Shown here: positions 8,913 through 17,897 of the stretch, piece after piece | How positions within the stretch are numbered: position 1 is the first letter of the stretch | Layout: every line of letters begins with the position of its first letter | Assembly (NCBI GenBank): GCA_026393035.1 | Contig: JAPLAY010000056.1 | Span: 1-54,676 of the forward strand | Reading direction: 5' to 3' | Length of the DNA stretch: 54,676 bases | Source of the DNA: Actinomycetota bacterium | GTDB taxonomy: Bacteria > Actinomycetota > Actinomycetes > Nanopelagicales > Nanopelagicaceae | Notes under the pieces: model-generated | Databases searched by the model: none | What the model was told of the DNA's origin: nothing | What the model saw: the letters and a program-made list of their open reading frames with translations, nothing else | Position numbers and translations under genes: made by a program

Positions 8913-10868
8913 CTACCAAATTCGAACGCGCTCGCTTTCGGGTAAATAAAGCGCATCTTTTTCAGTTACACCGAATGCTTCATAGAACTCAGTTAGGTTT
9001 CGAACTACTTGGTTACATCGGAATTCATCGGGTGAGTGTGGGTCTGTTGCAACGCGACGTCGAACCTCTTCGGCACGCATTTTCTGGCGCCAACATTGGG
9101 CCCAACCCATGAACAGCCTTTGATATCCCGTGAGGCCATCGATAACCGCAGGCACTTTGCCTTCGAGGGATAGTTGGTAAGCCTTATACGCAATTGTTAG
9201 GCCACCCAAGTCGCCAATATTTTCACCGATAGTCAGGGCGCCATTTACATGTACATCCTGAGCCTCAAGTGGGCGAAGCTCTTCGTACTGGGCAATTAAT
9301 TTATTAGCGCGCTTCTCAAATTCTTCGCGATCTAAATCGGTCCACCAGTTATTTAGATTGCCATCGCCATCGTATTTCGAACCTTGGTCATCAAAACCAT
9401 GGCCGATCTCGTGGCCAATAACGGCGCCGATTCCACCATAGTTCGCGGCATCATCAGCATCGATATCAAAGAATGGTGGCTGCAAGATTGCGGCCGGGAA
9501 AACGATCTCATTCATACCCGGCATGTAATAAGCATTTACGGTTTGTGGCGTCATCAGCCATTCAGTGCGATCCACTGGTGCACCTATTTTTGCAAATTCA
9601 TAATCTTGATTGAATTTTGTTACTCGGGCTAGATTCCCAATTAGATCATCTCTTGTAATTTCCAAGGCAGAGTAATCACGCCACTTGTCGGGATAGCCAA
9701 TCTTGGGCGTGAACTTATCTAACTTTTCGAAGGCCTTTGATTTAGTCTCGGAAGTCATCCAAGACAGGGCGGCGATATCAATTCGGTAGGCCTCAATTAG
9801 ATTGGCAACAAGTTCAACCATTCGCGTTTTAGCAGCTGGTGGGAAATGCTTCGCAACATAAATCTGGCCAACTGCTTCGCCCAGTGAGCCTTCAACTAGG
9901 CCAACACCGCGCTTCCATCGCGCCTTGAGTTCTGGCGTTCCCGAAAGCTTGGTGCCATAGAAAGCAAAGTTTTCATTTACGAATTCACTGCTCAAATAGG
10001 AAGCGGCGCCAGATAGTAAATGCCAAGCAAGCCAGGCCGACCAAGCTTCCGAATTAAAGTTTTTTAGAATCTCACCAAGACCGGTAAAGAATGAGGGTTG
10101 GCGAACAATTACATTCGCCATAACTTTGCTTGGAACTTTTGAGGTCGCAAGCCAGGTATCCCAATCAAAGCCAGGGGAGGCGGTCTTTAGCTCGGCGAAG
10201 CTCATCTTGTTATAGGTCAGAAGTGCGTCGCGATCTTTGACTTGATCCCAATGCTTGCTAGCAATCTCAGTTTCTAATTTCAAAATAGCTTCAGCTTTAC
10301 CTGCTGCATTTTCAATCTTGGCTAGTGTGAACATTTTGGTTATGTGTTCTACAAAGGCAGTTCGGATTTCAGCAAATTCTTCTTCGCGATAATAGGCCTC
10401 GTCCGGAAGACTTAAACCGGATTGCCCGAGGTAGGCGATGTTGGTAGTTGAATCCATGTTGTCGGTTGTTATGTACTGGTATAAAATTCCACCTAGGCCA
10501 CGGCTTTCGAAATCACCAAGCACTTTATGGAACTGATCAACGTTTGAAACTTGTAACGCGAGTTCTAAATCTTTTGCAATTGGCGTAAGCCCAAGTGCTT
10601 CGGCTTTCGCCTCGTCCATAAATGAGCCATAGAGATCCCCAATCTTCTGGGCAACGCTTCCCTTGGCACCACCACTTGCACCAAGCTCTTCAATAATTTC
10701 GCGGACCTGCCGTTCTGCATTTTGATAGAGCTCGTAGAAGGCGCCATCAGATGAACGGTCTGCGGGTATTTCTGCGCCATCAATCCAGGTGCCACTTACA
10801 TGGCGATATAAATCATCCTGAGGTCGGACAGAGGGCTTGATATGTTTTAAATCGATTCCGCTTTTCAT
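8913..10868 (-). CDS. M13-family zinc metallopeptidase (PepO/neprilysin-like)
   Basis: A 651-residue endopeptidase. The zinc site HEIGH is at about 486-490 in GAVIGHEIGHGFDDQGSKYDGDG, the third ligand Glu is in ENIGDLGG (about 549), and the substrate-binding motif VNAYYMPGMNEIVFPAAILQPPFF precedes it. It ends in ..RIW, like the CxxW end of relatives. There is no signal peptide or membrane anchor, unlike animal members, so it is probably cytoplasmic and acts on peptides. The start at 10868 was preferred over 10913 because TAGGCT (10876-10881, minus strand) ends seven bases before it. It is divergent from a MarR-type regulator. Confidence 0.92.
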   Translation of the reverse strand: MKSGIDLKHIKPSVRPQDDLYRHVSGTWIDGAEIPADRSSDGAFYELYQNAERQVREIIEELGASGGAKGSVAQKIGDLYGSFMDEAKAEALGLTPIAKDLELALQVSNVDQFHKVLGDFESRGLGGILYQYITTDNMDSTTNIAYLGQSGLSLPDEAYYREEEFAEIRTAFVEHITKMFTLAKIENAAGKAEAILKLETEIASKHWDQVKDRDALLTYNKMSFAELKTASPGFDWDTWLATSKVPSKVMANVIVRQPSFFTGLGEILKNFNSEAWSAWLAWHLLSGAASYLSSEFVNENFAFYGTKLSGTPELKARWKRGVGLVEGSLGEAVGQIYVAKHFPPAAKTRMVELVANLIEAYRIDIAALSWMTSETKSKAFEKLDKFTPKIGYPDKWRDYSALEITRDDLIGNLARVTKFNQDYEFAKIGAPVDRTEWLMTPQTVNAYYMPGMNEIVFPAAILQPPFFDIDADDAANYGGIGAVIGHEIGHGFDDQGSKYDGDGNLNNWWTDLDREEFEKRANKLIAQYEELRPLEAQDVHVNGALTIGENIGDLGGLTIAYKAYQLSLEGKVPAVIDGLTGYQRLFMGWAQCWRQKMRAEEVRRRVATDPHSPDEFRCNQVVRNLTEFYEAFGVTEKDALYLPESERVRIW

Positions 10869-10942
10869 GGGCAGGAGCCTATTACACCGAGAAATAAGTA
10901 ATTCAACTTTCAACTAAATGGCTTTTAACCTAAACTTCTTCC

Positions 10943-11431
10943 ATGGCATCCCAATCATCAGACAAGAGCCCAAAGTGGTTGAATCCACGTGAGATGAAGG
11001 CTTGGCGTTCTTACATAATCGCTTCACGCCGCCTACTTGAAGCACTTGATGCAGACCTAGATGGCCATGATTTATCTATGGCCGATTATGAAGTCTTGGC
11101 CCAATTATCAGATGCCCCTGATCGCCGGATGCGGATGACCGAACTCGCTGAAATTGCAATGCTCTCGAAGAGTCGACTCTCACATCGAATGAAAGTTATG
11201 GAGAAGGCGGGTTGGGTTCGCCGCGAAGTTTGCACCGAAGATAAACGAGGATCATTTGCTGTGATGACCGAGAAAGGTTGGCGGGCAATTGTTAAGGCCG
11301 CCCCAGATCATGTTGCAAGTGTTCGAAATAGATTCGTTGATAATTTGAATGTGAAGGATCAAGAAGAGTTAGCAAAAATATTTGATCGGCTTTCAACAAA
11401 GCTAAGAGATGAATTTATAAAAGATTTGTAA
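10943..11431 (+). CDS. MarR-family transcriptional regulator
   Basis: A 162-residue winged-helix regulator. The DNA-binding part is clear: MRMTELAEIAMLSKSRLSHRMKVMEKAGWVRREVCTEDKRGSFAVMTEKGW (about 65-115), with the recognition helix around KSRLSHRMKVMEKAG and the wing DKRG. Such proteins usually repress their own promoter and a neighbour until a small ligand binds. It is divergent from the M13 peptidase with 74 bases between starts, so it may control that gene. TAAACT (10931-10936) ends six bases before the ATG, suggesting a leaderless mRNA. Confidence 0.9.
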   Translation: MASQSSDKSPKWLNPREMKAWRSYIIASRRLLEALDADLDGHDLSMADYEVLAQLSDAPDRRMRMTELAEIAMLSKSRLSHRMKVMEKAGWVRREVCTEDKRGSFAVMTEKGWRAIVKAAPDHVASVRNRFVDNLNVKDQEELAKIFDRLSTKLRDEFIKDL

Positions 11432-11435
11432 AATG

Positions 11436-11469
11436 AAAAAGCCCCGTGGTTTTCACCGCGGGGCTTTTT
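11436..11469. terminator. Bidirectional Rho-independent terminator
   Basis: GCCCCGTGGT (11441-11450) pairs over ten positions (one G-T pair) with ACCGCGGGGC (11455-11464) around a TTTC loop. AAAAA precedes the stem and TTTTT follows it. It ends marR on the plus strand and the Lys/Ala-rich protein gene on the minus strand. Confidence 0.9.
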
Positions 11470-11478
11470 CGAGAAAAA

Positions 11479-11907
11479 CTACTTTGCAGCAGCCTTCTTA
11501 CGACGACGACGCTTTGGAGCAGCTGCTGAAGCTGCTGCCTTCTTACGACGCTTCTTTGGAGCAGCCTTCTTAGCTGCTGCCTTCTTACGACGCTTTGGAG
11601 CAGCCTTCTTAGCTGCTGCCTTCTTGCGACGCTTCTTTGGAGCAGCCTTCTTAGCTGCTGCCTTCTTGCGACGCTTCTTTGGAGCAGCCTTCTTAGCTGC
11701 TGCCTTCTTGCGACGCTTTGGAGCAGCCTTCTTAGCTGCTGCCTTCTTGCGACGCTTTGGAGCAGCCTTCTTAGCTGCTGCCTTCTTGCGACGCTTCTTT
11801 GGTGCTGCTGCTGATGCAGCTGCCTTCTTGCGACGCTTCTTTGGTGCTGCTGTTTTAGCAGCTGCCTTCTTGCGACGCTTTGGTGCAGATTTCTTAGCTG
11901 CGGCCAT
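11479..11907 (-). CDS. Lys/Arg/Ala repeat protein, histone H1-like
   Basis: A 142-residue protein made almost entirely of ten tandem units of 13-15 residues of the form AAAKKAAPK(K)RRKK, ending AAAK. It has no folded domain such as HU. The composition matches the DNA-binding tails of actinobacterial HupB and of bacterial H1-like proteins (chlamydial Hc2, for example), so binding and compacting DNA, or RNA binding, is the likely role. The ATG at 11907 is chosen because AGGAG (11914-11918, minus strand) lies six bases before it; an earlier ATG at 11913 touches that site. A strong bidirectional terminator follows. Confidence 0.8.
   Translation of the reverse strand: MAAAKKSAPKRRKKAAAKTAAPKKRRKKAAASAAAPKKRRKKAAAKKAAPKRRKKAAAKKAAPKRRKKAAAKKAAPKKRRKKAAAKKAAPKKRRKKAAAKKAAPKRRKKAAAKKAAPKKRRKKAAASAAAPKRRRRKKAAAK
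11490..11900 (-). repeat. Tandem 39/42/45-base coding repeats
   Basis: Ten near-identical units encode AAAKKAAPK(K)RRKK. Units differ by insertion or loss of one Lys or Arg codon, and two contain AAASAAAP instead of AAAKKAAP. The near-identical DNA between central units suggests recent unequal recombination, so copy number may vary between strains. Confidence 0.8.
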
Positions 11908-11913
11908 GTACAT

Positions 11914-12092
11914 CTCCTAATCAGAATAGTTCGATCCGTCACCGAACCTGTTCATGGATAAGCGTGTCATCAAATGCAAAAACTTTCCACTATTTTGAGT
12001 GATTTTTTACCTGCGTGTCGCAACATTATTTTTATATTTTTTTATGCATTTCTGCAAATTATTTTCGCAATTTTGGAAGATATTTATAAAAA
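11914..12092. other. AT-rich intergenic region
   Basis: About 180 bases between two minus-strand genes, rich in A/T runs, holding the 5' region of the repeat-protein gene. Apart from the AGGAG site at 11914-11918, no convincing promoter, terminator or RNA gene was found. Confidence 0.4.
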
Positions 12093-13388
12093 TTACTGAT
12101 CAGTTTCCGAATTTTTTGCCAAATTAGCACTTTCGGCCCGAATTTTTCGTTGTTCGACGGCAAATTGGTTGGTTCTGGCGTCATATTTTCTAAATTTGGG
12201 CAGTGCGCCGGCCGCAATCGACACAAAACCGATGCAGAGCAAGCCACCACTTATTACTGAAGTCCGCAAATTAGTAACAGCAGCGAATGTACCGGCACGC
12301 ATTTGGCCACCAAGTGGTCCTACTGAGTAAGAAAGTAATTCGATACCTGCCAATCTGCCACGAAGTTCGTCCGGGATTGACTGGTTCCAAATTGCTCCTC
12401 GGAAGAGTGCACTGACCATGTCGGATGCACCGGCGAGTGCCAAGAAAAGCAGAATTAGAAAGAGTGAATTGGTGGCTCCGGCCATGGCAATGGCTGCACC
12501 CCAACCAAGTGCTGCAATAAAAACTGCTCGCCCATGGTGATGATAATTTTTTATCCAACCACTTGTAAGAGTTACTAAAACTGAACCGATTGTTCCGGCG
12601 GAATAGAAGAGTCCAAGGGCCCAAGTGGCATCTAATTGATCAGCCCAGAATGGGAAGAGTGCATTTGGCATTGCGAAGAACATGGCCGCGAGGTCCACCA
12701 AGTAAGTGCCCAGTAGGTCTTTGCGAGAGGTTGCGTATTTAATACCCTCGACCATTGCACTAATTGTTGGCGCAGATTCTTTACTTGTTGGTTTTACAGA
12801 TTTAACGCGAGCAATAAATATCAATGAGATTGCAAAAGTAATTACATCAACTAAGTAGGCAGTTCCGATACCGGTTGTTGCAAGCAAGATGCCCGCGAGG
12901 GCTGGACCTGTGATTACTCCGGTCTGCCAACGCAACGACATCAGGGCACTTGCAGAAGGCAGATCATCATGACCAACCAACCTTGGCAAAATCGCATCGG
13001 CACTTGGTCTTTGTAATCCATCAAGTGCGGCGAAGGATCCAGCCACGATATAAATCCAGAGCAAGCTGGGCTTTGCCAATTGGGAATTTATGAAGAGTGA
13101 GAAAGTCATAATCATTAAGGCGAATTCGGTAATGAAAATCATCTTCCGACGATCGACTCGATCTGCCAGGACCCCGCCATAAAGCCCAAAAATGATTAGC
13201 GGAATCAATTCAACGGCGCCCATAAGCCCAACCGCGATATATGAGTTGGTTAGCTCTTTAATTTGGAAGGGGAGAGCGACATAAGTAATCATCGAGCCGA
13301 AATAGCTAATTAGACCCGAAGACCAGAGGCGTCTGAAATCTGGATAATTGCGAAGTGGGGAGATATCGACCGCGATCTTTTTAAGCAC
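12093..13388 (-). CDS. MFS transporter, EntS/MFS_3-type exporter
   Basis: A 431-residue major facilitator protein with about 12 membrane helices. The loop motif GGVLADRVDRRKMI (about 73-86) and the overall pattern, including LRNYPDFRRLWSSGLISYFGSMITYVALPFQI at the N-terminus, match the EntS-like subgroup of exporters (enterobactin exporter and macrolide-efflux relatives). The substrate cannot be inferred. It starts with GTG, and TAGATT (13395-13400, minus strand) ends six bases before it. The C-terminal 40 residues are hydrophilic and charged. Confidence 0.85.
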   Translation of the reverse strand: MLKKIAVDISPLRNYPDFRRLWSSGLISYFGSMITYVALPFQIKELTNSYIAVGLMGAVELIPLIIFGLYGGVLADRVDRRKMIFITEFALMIMTFSLFINSQLAKPSLLWIYIVAGSFAALDGLQRPSADAILPRLVGHDDLPSASALMSLRWQTGVITGPALAGILLATTGIGTAYLVDVITFAISLIFIARVKSVKPTSKESAPTISAMVEGIKYATSRKDLLGTYLVDLAAMFFAMPNALFPFWADQLDATWALGLFYSAGTIGSVLVTLTSGWIKNYHHHGRAVFIAALGWGAAIAMAGATNSLFLILLFLALAGASDMVSALFRGAIWNQSIPDELRGRLAGIELLSYSVGPLGGQMRAGTFAAVTNLRTSVISGGLLCIGFVSIAAGALPKFRKYDARTNQFAVEQRKIRAESANLAKNSETDQ

Positions 13389-13408
13389 GGCGCTAATCTA
13401 GTTAATAA

Positions 13409-14212
13409 CTAGTGAAAAGTTTGCTCTGGTCCAGGGAATTGCCCAGAAGAAACATCACTTGCATACTCTTTGGCAGCATTTAGCATCTCAATTCGAAGGT
13501 TTCGATAGGCCTTGGCCAACTTAGGTGCATCCTTAGTAATTCCCATTAAGTCAGTCCAGACCAATACCTGGGCATCACATTTGGCTCCTGCGCCAATTCC
13601 AATAACTGGAATCGAAAGCTCTTTAGTAATTTGTTCTGCTAATTCTTCTGGGACTAATTCCAGAACTAGAGCAAATACTCCAGCTGCTTCAAGGGCTTTG
13701 GCATCAGCCAAAATTCGCGCCGCATCATCGCCTCGACCTTGAACTTTAAAGCCGCCGAGGGCATGTACAGATTGTGGGGTCAATCCAAGATGGCCCATCA
13801 CTGGAATTCCGGATTCGATAAGTTTTTTTATCTGGGGCACAACGCGTGCGCCGCCCTCTAATTTAACGGCTTGGGCTTTAGCCTCTTTAAAAAATCTAAT
13901 GCCAGTAGCAAGTGCTGCGTCCGGTCCACTTTCATATGAACCAAATGGAAAGTCGGCCACAACCATTGCACGCGATGTCGCATTCACAACGGCCCGAGCT
14001 AGAGGGATTAATTCATCAACGGTTACTGGGATGGTGTCGGCCGCCCCAAAGAAATTATTGCCTGCTGAATCGCCAACTAAGAGAACTGGGATTTGGGCTT
14101 CATCAAAAATCTCGGCAGTCATCTGTTCGTATGAGGTGAGCATCGCCCATTTTTCGCCGCGCTTTTTATAGGCAGCAAGATCCGAGATAGAAATTCGATT
14201 ATTAAGAGACAT
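13409..14212 (-). CDS. panB: 3-methyl-2-oxobutanoate hydroxymethyltransferase PanB
   Basis: Makes ketopantoate from alpha-ketoisovalerate and 5,10-methylene-THF, the first committed step to pantothenate and CoA. It has 267 residues, normal for PanB. Recognisable parts are AMLTSYEQMTAEIFDEAQIPVLLVGDSAGNNFFG, FPFGSYE, GIPVMGHLGLTPQSVHALGGFKVQGR and IPVIGIGAGAKCDAQVLVWTDLMG. The common GDSLGMVV is here GDSAGNNF. An AGGAG site lies six bases before the ATG, so this gene has a leadered start. It is divergent from nadE. Confidence 0.95.
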   Translation of the reverse strand: MSLNNRISISDLAAYKKRGEKWAMLTSYEQMTAEIFDEAQIPVLLVGDSAGNNFFGAADTIPVTVDELIPLARAVVNATSRAMVVADFPFGSYESGPDAALATGIRFFKEAKAQAVKLEGGARVVPQIKKLIESGIPVMGHLGLTPQSVHALGGFKVQGRGDDAARILADAKALEAAGVFALVLELVPEELAEQITKELSIPVIGIGAGAKCDAQVLVWTDLMGITKDAPKLAKAYRNLRIEMLNAAKEYASDVSSGQFPGPEQTFH

Positions 14213-14310
14213 GCAAGGCTCCTGGATTCAAAGTTAGCGAACTCAAAGCCGGATTTCGGTCCCTGGTCGCTATCTGAACTATCGGAAAGTGTAACCAATA
14301 GTTGTGCAGG

Positions 14311-14316
14311 TAGGCT
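14311..14316 (+). promoter_or_regulatory. -10 element of a likely leaderless nadE transcript
   Basis: TAGGCT ends exactly six bases before ATG 14323; no Shine-Dalgarno sequence is present. Confidence 0.5.
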
Positions 14317-14322
14317 AGCCGC

Positions 14323-16035
14323 ATGGGAAATAATGGCGGCCTAGCTATCGGTCAACTCCGTATTGCCCTTGCGCAAATCAACCCAACGCTCGGTGATCTA
14401 ACTGGGAATAGCGAATTAATTTGTGAGTACGCCGCCAAGGCAAGTGCTGCTGGCGCAAATGTTCTGCTCTTTCCCGAGATGGTTATGACTGGTTATCCAG
14501 TTGAGGATTTGGCGCTTCGCCAGACATTTCGCAGTGCAAGCAAAGCTGCAGTTCTCGATGTCGCAGACCGATTAGAGGATCAAGGCTTTGGTGAAATTCT
14601 TACAGTCATCGGATATTTAGATGGCAGCGCAGAACAGAAACCGCAGAATGCAGTATCTCTGGTTTATCGCGGTGAAGTTGTAGCTACTTACGTAAAACAT
14701 CATCTGCCAAACTATGGCGTCTTTGATGAGTTCCGAAACTTTGTAGCAGGCGACCGCTCTTTAGTTGTGCGCTTTCATGGCGTAGATATTGGAATTGCAA
14801 TTTGTGAAGATATTTGGGTTGATGACGGCCCCGTCGCCGAACTCAAAGCCCGAACACCTGGCTTAGTTCTTGTGCCAAATGGCAGCCCGTTCGAGCGAGC
14901 TAAAGAAGATGTTCGACAGCAGCTAGTTAGAAAACGTGCAAAAGATATAGGTGCCCCACTTGCATATGTAAATATGACTGGTGCCCAAGATGATTTGGTA
15001 TTTGACGGCGACAGCATCGTCGCAACTGCAAATGGCGACATCGTCGCTAGAGCCCCACAATTTTTCGATGGTCTAATGGTGGTTGATTTAGATCTTCGCC
15101 TTCGAACCTCCACACCCGATGTTGTTATTACTGATGTCCCACTTTTGGCATATGAAAAAATAACTCACGGCATTGCTCATCCCATGAGCGACTTATCTCA
15201 AACCTGGCAGGCCCTGGTTATTGGACTTCGCGACTATGTTGAGAAGAACAAATTCAAGAGCGTAATTCTTGGACTATCTGGCGGCATTGATTCTGCACTT
15301 GTCGCAACAATTGCTGCCGATGCAATCGGAGCCGAGAGAGTATTTGGTGTCGGGTTGCCAAGCAGATATTCATCAGATCATTCACTAACCGATGCTGCCG
15401 AACTTGCGAAGAACCTCGGAGTTAATTATCGAGTTATTGAAATCGAGCCAATGGTTTCTACCTTCTTATCTCAACTCGGATTAACTGGATTGGCTGAAGA
15501 GAATGTTCAAGCCCGAGTTCGCGGAACGACTTTAATGGGGCTTTCCAATCAAGAGGGCCATTTAGTTTTAGCAACCGGAAATAAATCAGAGCTAGCGGTC
15601 GGATATTCAACAATGTATGGCGATGCGGTCGGGGGATATGCTCCAATTAAAGATCTATTTAAATCTGAAGTTTGGGCGCTCTCAAAGTGGCGCAATGATC
15701 AGGCAATTAAGAATGGTCAAACGCCACCTATTCCAGTTAATTCGATTTCAAAAGAGCCAAGCGCAGAACTTCGACCTGGCCAGAAAGACACAGACTCATT
15801 ACCCGAATATTTAATTCTCGATCAAATACTTCATATCTATATTGACCAAGATTTAGGTCTTGCCGGAGTCCTGGCAGCGGGTTTTGATTTGGAGCTTGCG
15901 ACGAAAGTTATTCGCATGGTTGATGCCGCTGAATACAAGCGTCGCCAATATCCACCAGGAACCAAGATTTCCAAGCGGGCATTTGGTAAAGATCGAAGAT
16001 TGCCTATTACCTCGGCCTGGCGCGAACACAACTAG
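14323..16035 (+). CDS. nadE: Glutamine-dependent NAD+ synthetase NadE
   Basis: Amidates deamido-NAD to NAD using ammonia from glutamine. It has 570 residues in two domains. The N-terminal nitrilase-type glutaminase has Glu52 (LLFPEMVMTGYP), Lys125 (YVKHHLPNYGVFDE) and Cys161 (GIAICEDIW). The C-terminal synthetase has the ATP-pyrophosphatase loop LGLSGGIDSALVATI and ATGNKSELAVGYSTMYGD. It is slightly shorter than the roughly 680-residue mycobacterial type and closer to the shorter glutamine-dependent form. It is divergent from panB, with 110 bases between starts. Confidence 0.96.
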   Translation: MGNNGGLAIGQLRIALAQINPTLGDLTGNSELICEYAAKASAAGANVLLFPEMVMTGYPVEDLALRQTFRSASKAAVLDVADRLEDQGFGEILTVIGYLDGSAEQKPQNAVSLVYRGEVVATYVKHHLPNYGVFDEFRNFVAGDRSLVVRFHGVDIGIAICEDIWVDDGPVAELKARTPGLVLVPNGSPFERAKEDVRQQLVRKRAKDIGAPLAYVNMTGAQDDLVFDGDSIVATANGDIVARAPQFFDGLMVVDLDLRLRTSTPDVVITDVPLLAYEKITHGIAHPMSDLSQTWQALVIGLRDYVEKNKFKSVILGLSGGIDSALVATIAADAIGAERVFGVGLPSRYSSDHSLTDAAELAKNLGVNYRVIEIEPMVSTFLSQLGLTGLAEENVQARVRGTTLMGLSNQEGHLVLATGNKSELAVGYSTMYGDAVGGYAPIKDLFKSEVWALSKWRNDQAIKNGQTPPIPVNSISKEPSAELRPGQKDTDSLPEYLILDQILHIYIDQDLGLAGVLAAGFDLELATKVIRMVDAAEYKRRQYPPGTKISKRAFGKDRRLPITSAWREHN

Positions 16036-16060
16036 ACACCAGCAACCAGCCTTCTTTAGA

Positions 16061-16079
16061 ATTCCCGAATTCGGGGAAT
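16061..16079. promoter_or_regulatory. Inverted repeat ahead of the amino-acid ABC operon
   Basis: ATTCCC (16061-16066) and GGGAAT (16074-16079) flank a GAATTC-containing centre. There is no T-run, so it is a weak terminator candidate for nadE; an operator or 5' hairpin for the transporter is equally possible. Confidence 0.35.
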
Positions 16080-16120
16080 CCCAATGTTGTAACAAATAGA
16101 AGAAGTGAAGGGCGAAAAGA

Positions 16121-16972
16121 ATGAAAAAACTTAAGTTAATTACGCCGCTAGCAATTGCAGCCCTGCTGCTAACAAGCTGTGGTTCTTCAGGCGATAGCAA
16201 GTCTGCTTCAGCTTCTGCTGATTGCAAGGCTGGCGCACTTTCAACAGTTACCCCAAAGGTTTTAACAATCGCAACTGGTGAACCTGCATATTCACCTTGG
16301 GTTCTAAACGATAAGCCAGAATCAGGCGAAGGATTTGAAGCTGCAGTTGCTTACGCAGTTGCGACTGAACTTGGTTACAAGAATGAAAACGTGAAGTGGG
16401 TTCGCACCACATTTGATGGCGCAATCGCTCCAGGACCAAAGACTTTCGACTTCAACATTCAGCAATATTCAATTACTGCAGAACGCGCAAAGGTTGTTGA
16501 CTTCTCATCTTCTTATTACAAGTCAAACCAATCAATCGTCTCCTTCAAGGGAAGCAAGATTGCTGGCGCAATTTCAATCGCAGATATCAAGGCCGCTAAT
16601 CCAAAGATCGGCGCCGCTGTTGGTACTACATCGCTAGATGCCGTTGAAAATGTACTTGGCTTAAAGCCACAAGTTTTCAATGACAATGCTGCTGGTGTTG
16701 CTGCACTTAAGAATGGTCAGATCGATGGCTTCGTTGTTGATCTACCAACAGCTTTCTACCTATCTGCTGCTGAAATTAAGAATGGAATCATTGTTGGCCA
16801 ACTTGAGAACTCAAGTTCAGCTGATGAAGGTGCCGGACTACTTCTTGCTAAGGACAGCCCAATCACAGCCTGCGTTACTAACGCGCTAGAAGCTGTTCGC
16901 AAGAGCGGTGAATTGGAAAAGATCACTAATAAGTGGCTAACTTCTGCTGCAGGAGCGTCGTTCTTAAAGTAA
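16121..16972 (+). CDS. Amino-acid ABC transporter, substrate-binding lipoprotein
   Basis: A 283-residue extracytoplasmic binding protein. It starts with a lipoprotein signal (MKKLKLITPLAIAALLLTSC, cysteine at residue 20) followed by a Ser/Ala linker. The body is the polar amino-acid binding fold: GEPAYSPWVLNDKPESGEGFEAAVAYAVATELGY, FDFNIQQYSITAERAKVVDFSSSYY and GAAVGTTS. It is the first gene of an operon with a permease and an ATPase. The exact ligand is uncertain; a glutamate-, glutamine- or cystine-like amino acid is a family-level guess. Confidence 0.9.
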   Translation: MKKLKLITPLAIAALLLTSCGSSGDSKSASASADCKAGALSTVTPKVLTIATGEPAYSPWVLNDKPESGEGFEAAVAYAVATELGYKNENVKWVRTTFDGAIAPGPKTFDFNIQQYSITAERAKVVDFSSSYYKSNQSIVSFKGSKIAGAISIADIKAANPKIGAAVGTTSLDAVENVLGLKPQVFNDNAAGVAALKNGQIDGFVVDLPTAFYLSAAEIKNGIIVGQLENSSSADEGAGLLLAKDSPITACVTNALEAVRKSGELEKITNKWLTSAAGASFLK

Positions 16973-16985
16973 TCTCCAACCTAAT

Positions 16986-17897
16986 ATGAGTAATGACATG
17001 GGGCGTCCATCTGAATCAGATTCAGGTGCGGCGCCCTATAACTTTGGTGGGGATTGGGTTCCGAGCCAACTTGAAATCGCAAGGCGCGCAGCGCGCAAAA
17101 CCCGCAATTTCCGAAATTCAATAATTGCTGTCGCCTCCAGCATTGTTGTAATTGGGGGACTTGCTTTAATCGCAGTCACATCACCGGGCTGGAAATCATT
17201 ATCTGACACATTCTTCGCTTGGGCATATGGCGTTGAAGTTCTACCGAAAATAATTCTCGGCTTTGGCACAAACATAACTCTTACCCTCATTGCATCAACC
17301 TGTGTTGCGATTCTTGGTTTAAGTATCGCTCTAATTAGAACTTCAAGATCTCCAGCTTTGGCACCATTTCGAATATTGGCGACGCTTTATGTAGATGTCT
17401 TCCGCGGAATCCCGATGTTGTTGGTAATCCTTCTAGTCGGTTTTGGGATCCCAGCGCTTCGGATTCAAGGCTTGACTAATAACGTTTTAATTTTAGGAAC
17501 CATTGCAGTGATAATTACTTACACCGCATATGTTGCAGAAGTAATTCGAAGCGGAATCCTGACAATTCATCCAAGCCAGCGCGCCGCAGCAAGATCGCTA
17601 GGTTTAAGCCATTTCCAAAGCCTGCGCTATGTCGTACTGCCACAAGCATTTAGAAGAGTCACACCTCCGCTATTGAATGACTTAGTAGCACTTATCAAGG
17701 ACACTGGTCTGGTTTCAATTCTCGGTGTTACAGATGCGGTTCGGGCGGCACAGATTGCAAGTAGCCGAAGTTTTAATTACACGCCATATGTAATGGCCGC
17801 AATTATCTTCCTTCTTGTGACCATTCCACTTACCCGATTTACTGATCGCACACTTCGCCGATCTATCGAACGTCAGAATGCGACTGGTGTCGCATGA
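16986..17897 (+). CDS. Amino-acid ABC transporter permease (HisM/GlnP type)
   Basis: A 303-residue permease with about five or six helices. The EAA loop that contacts the ATPase is clear: EVIRSGILTIHPSQRAAARSLGLSHFQSLRYVVLPQAFRRVTPPLLND (about 183-230). The 40-50 N-terminal residues are hydrophilic (SESDSGAAPYNFGGDWVPSQ) and longer than in most relatives. It starts 13 bases after the binding-protein gene and its last four bases overlap the ATPase start (ATGA). Confidence 0.92.
   Translation: MSNDMGRPSESDSGAAPYNFGGDWVPSQLEIARRAARKTRNFRNSIIAVASSIVVIGGLALIAVTSPGWKSLSDTFFAWAYGVEVLPKIILGFGTNITLTLIASTCVAILGLSIALIRTSRSPALAPFRILATLYVDVFRGIPMLLVILLVGFGIPALRIQGLTNNVLILGTIAVIITYTAYVAEVIRSGILTIHPSQRAAARSLGLSHFQSLRYVVLPQAFRRVTPPLLNDLVALIKDTGLVSILGVTDAVRAAQIASSRSFNYTPYVMAAIIFLLVTIPLTRFTDRTLRRSIERQNATGVA

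Noticed and set aside
11490-11900. Regular repeats that might suggest a CRISPR array
   Set aside because: There are no unique spacers; the units are contiguous, in-frame codons for one protein.
11415-11942. Long frames on both strands over the Lys/Ala repeat gene (for example a 175-residue minus frame and a 98-residue plus frame)
   Set aside because: They are shadows created by the 39/42/45-base periodicity; only the AAAKKAAPK frame has a ribosome site and terminator in the right places.
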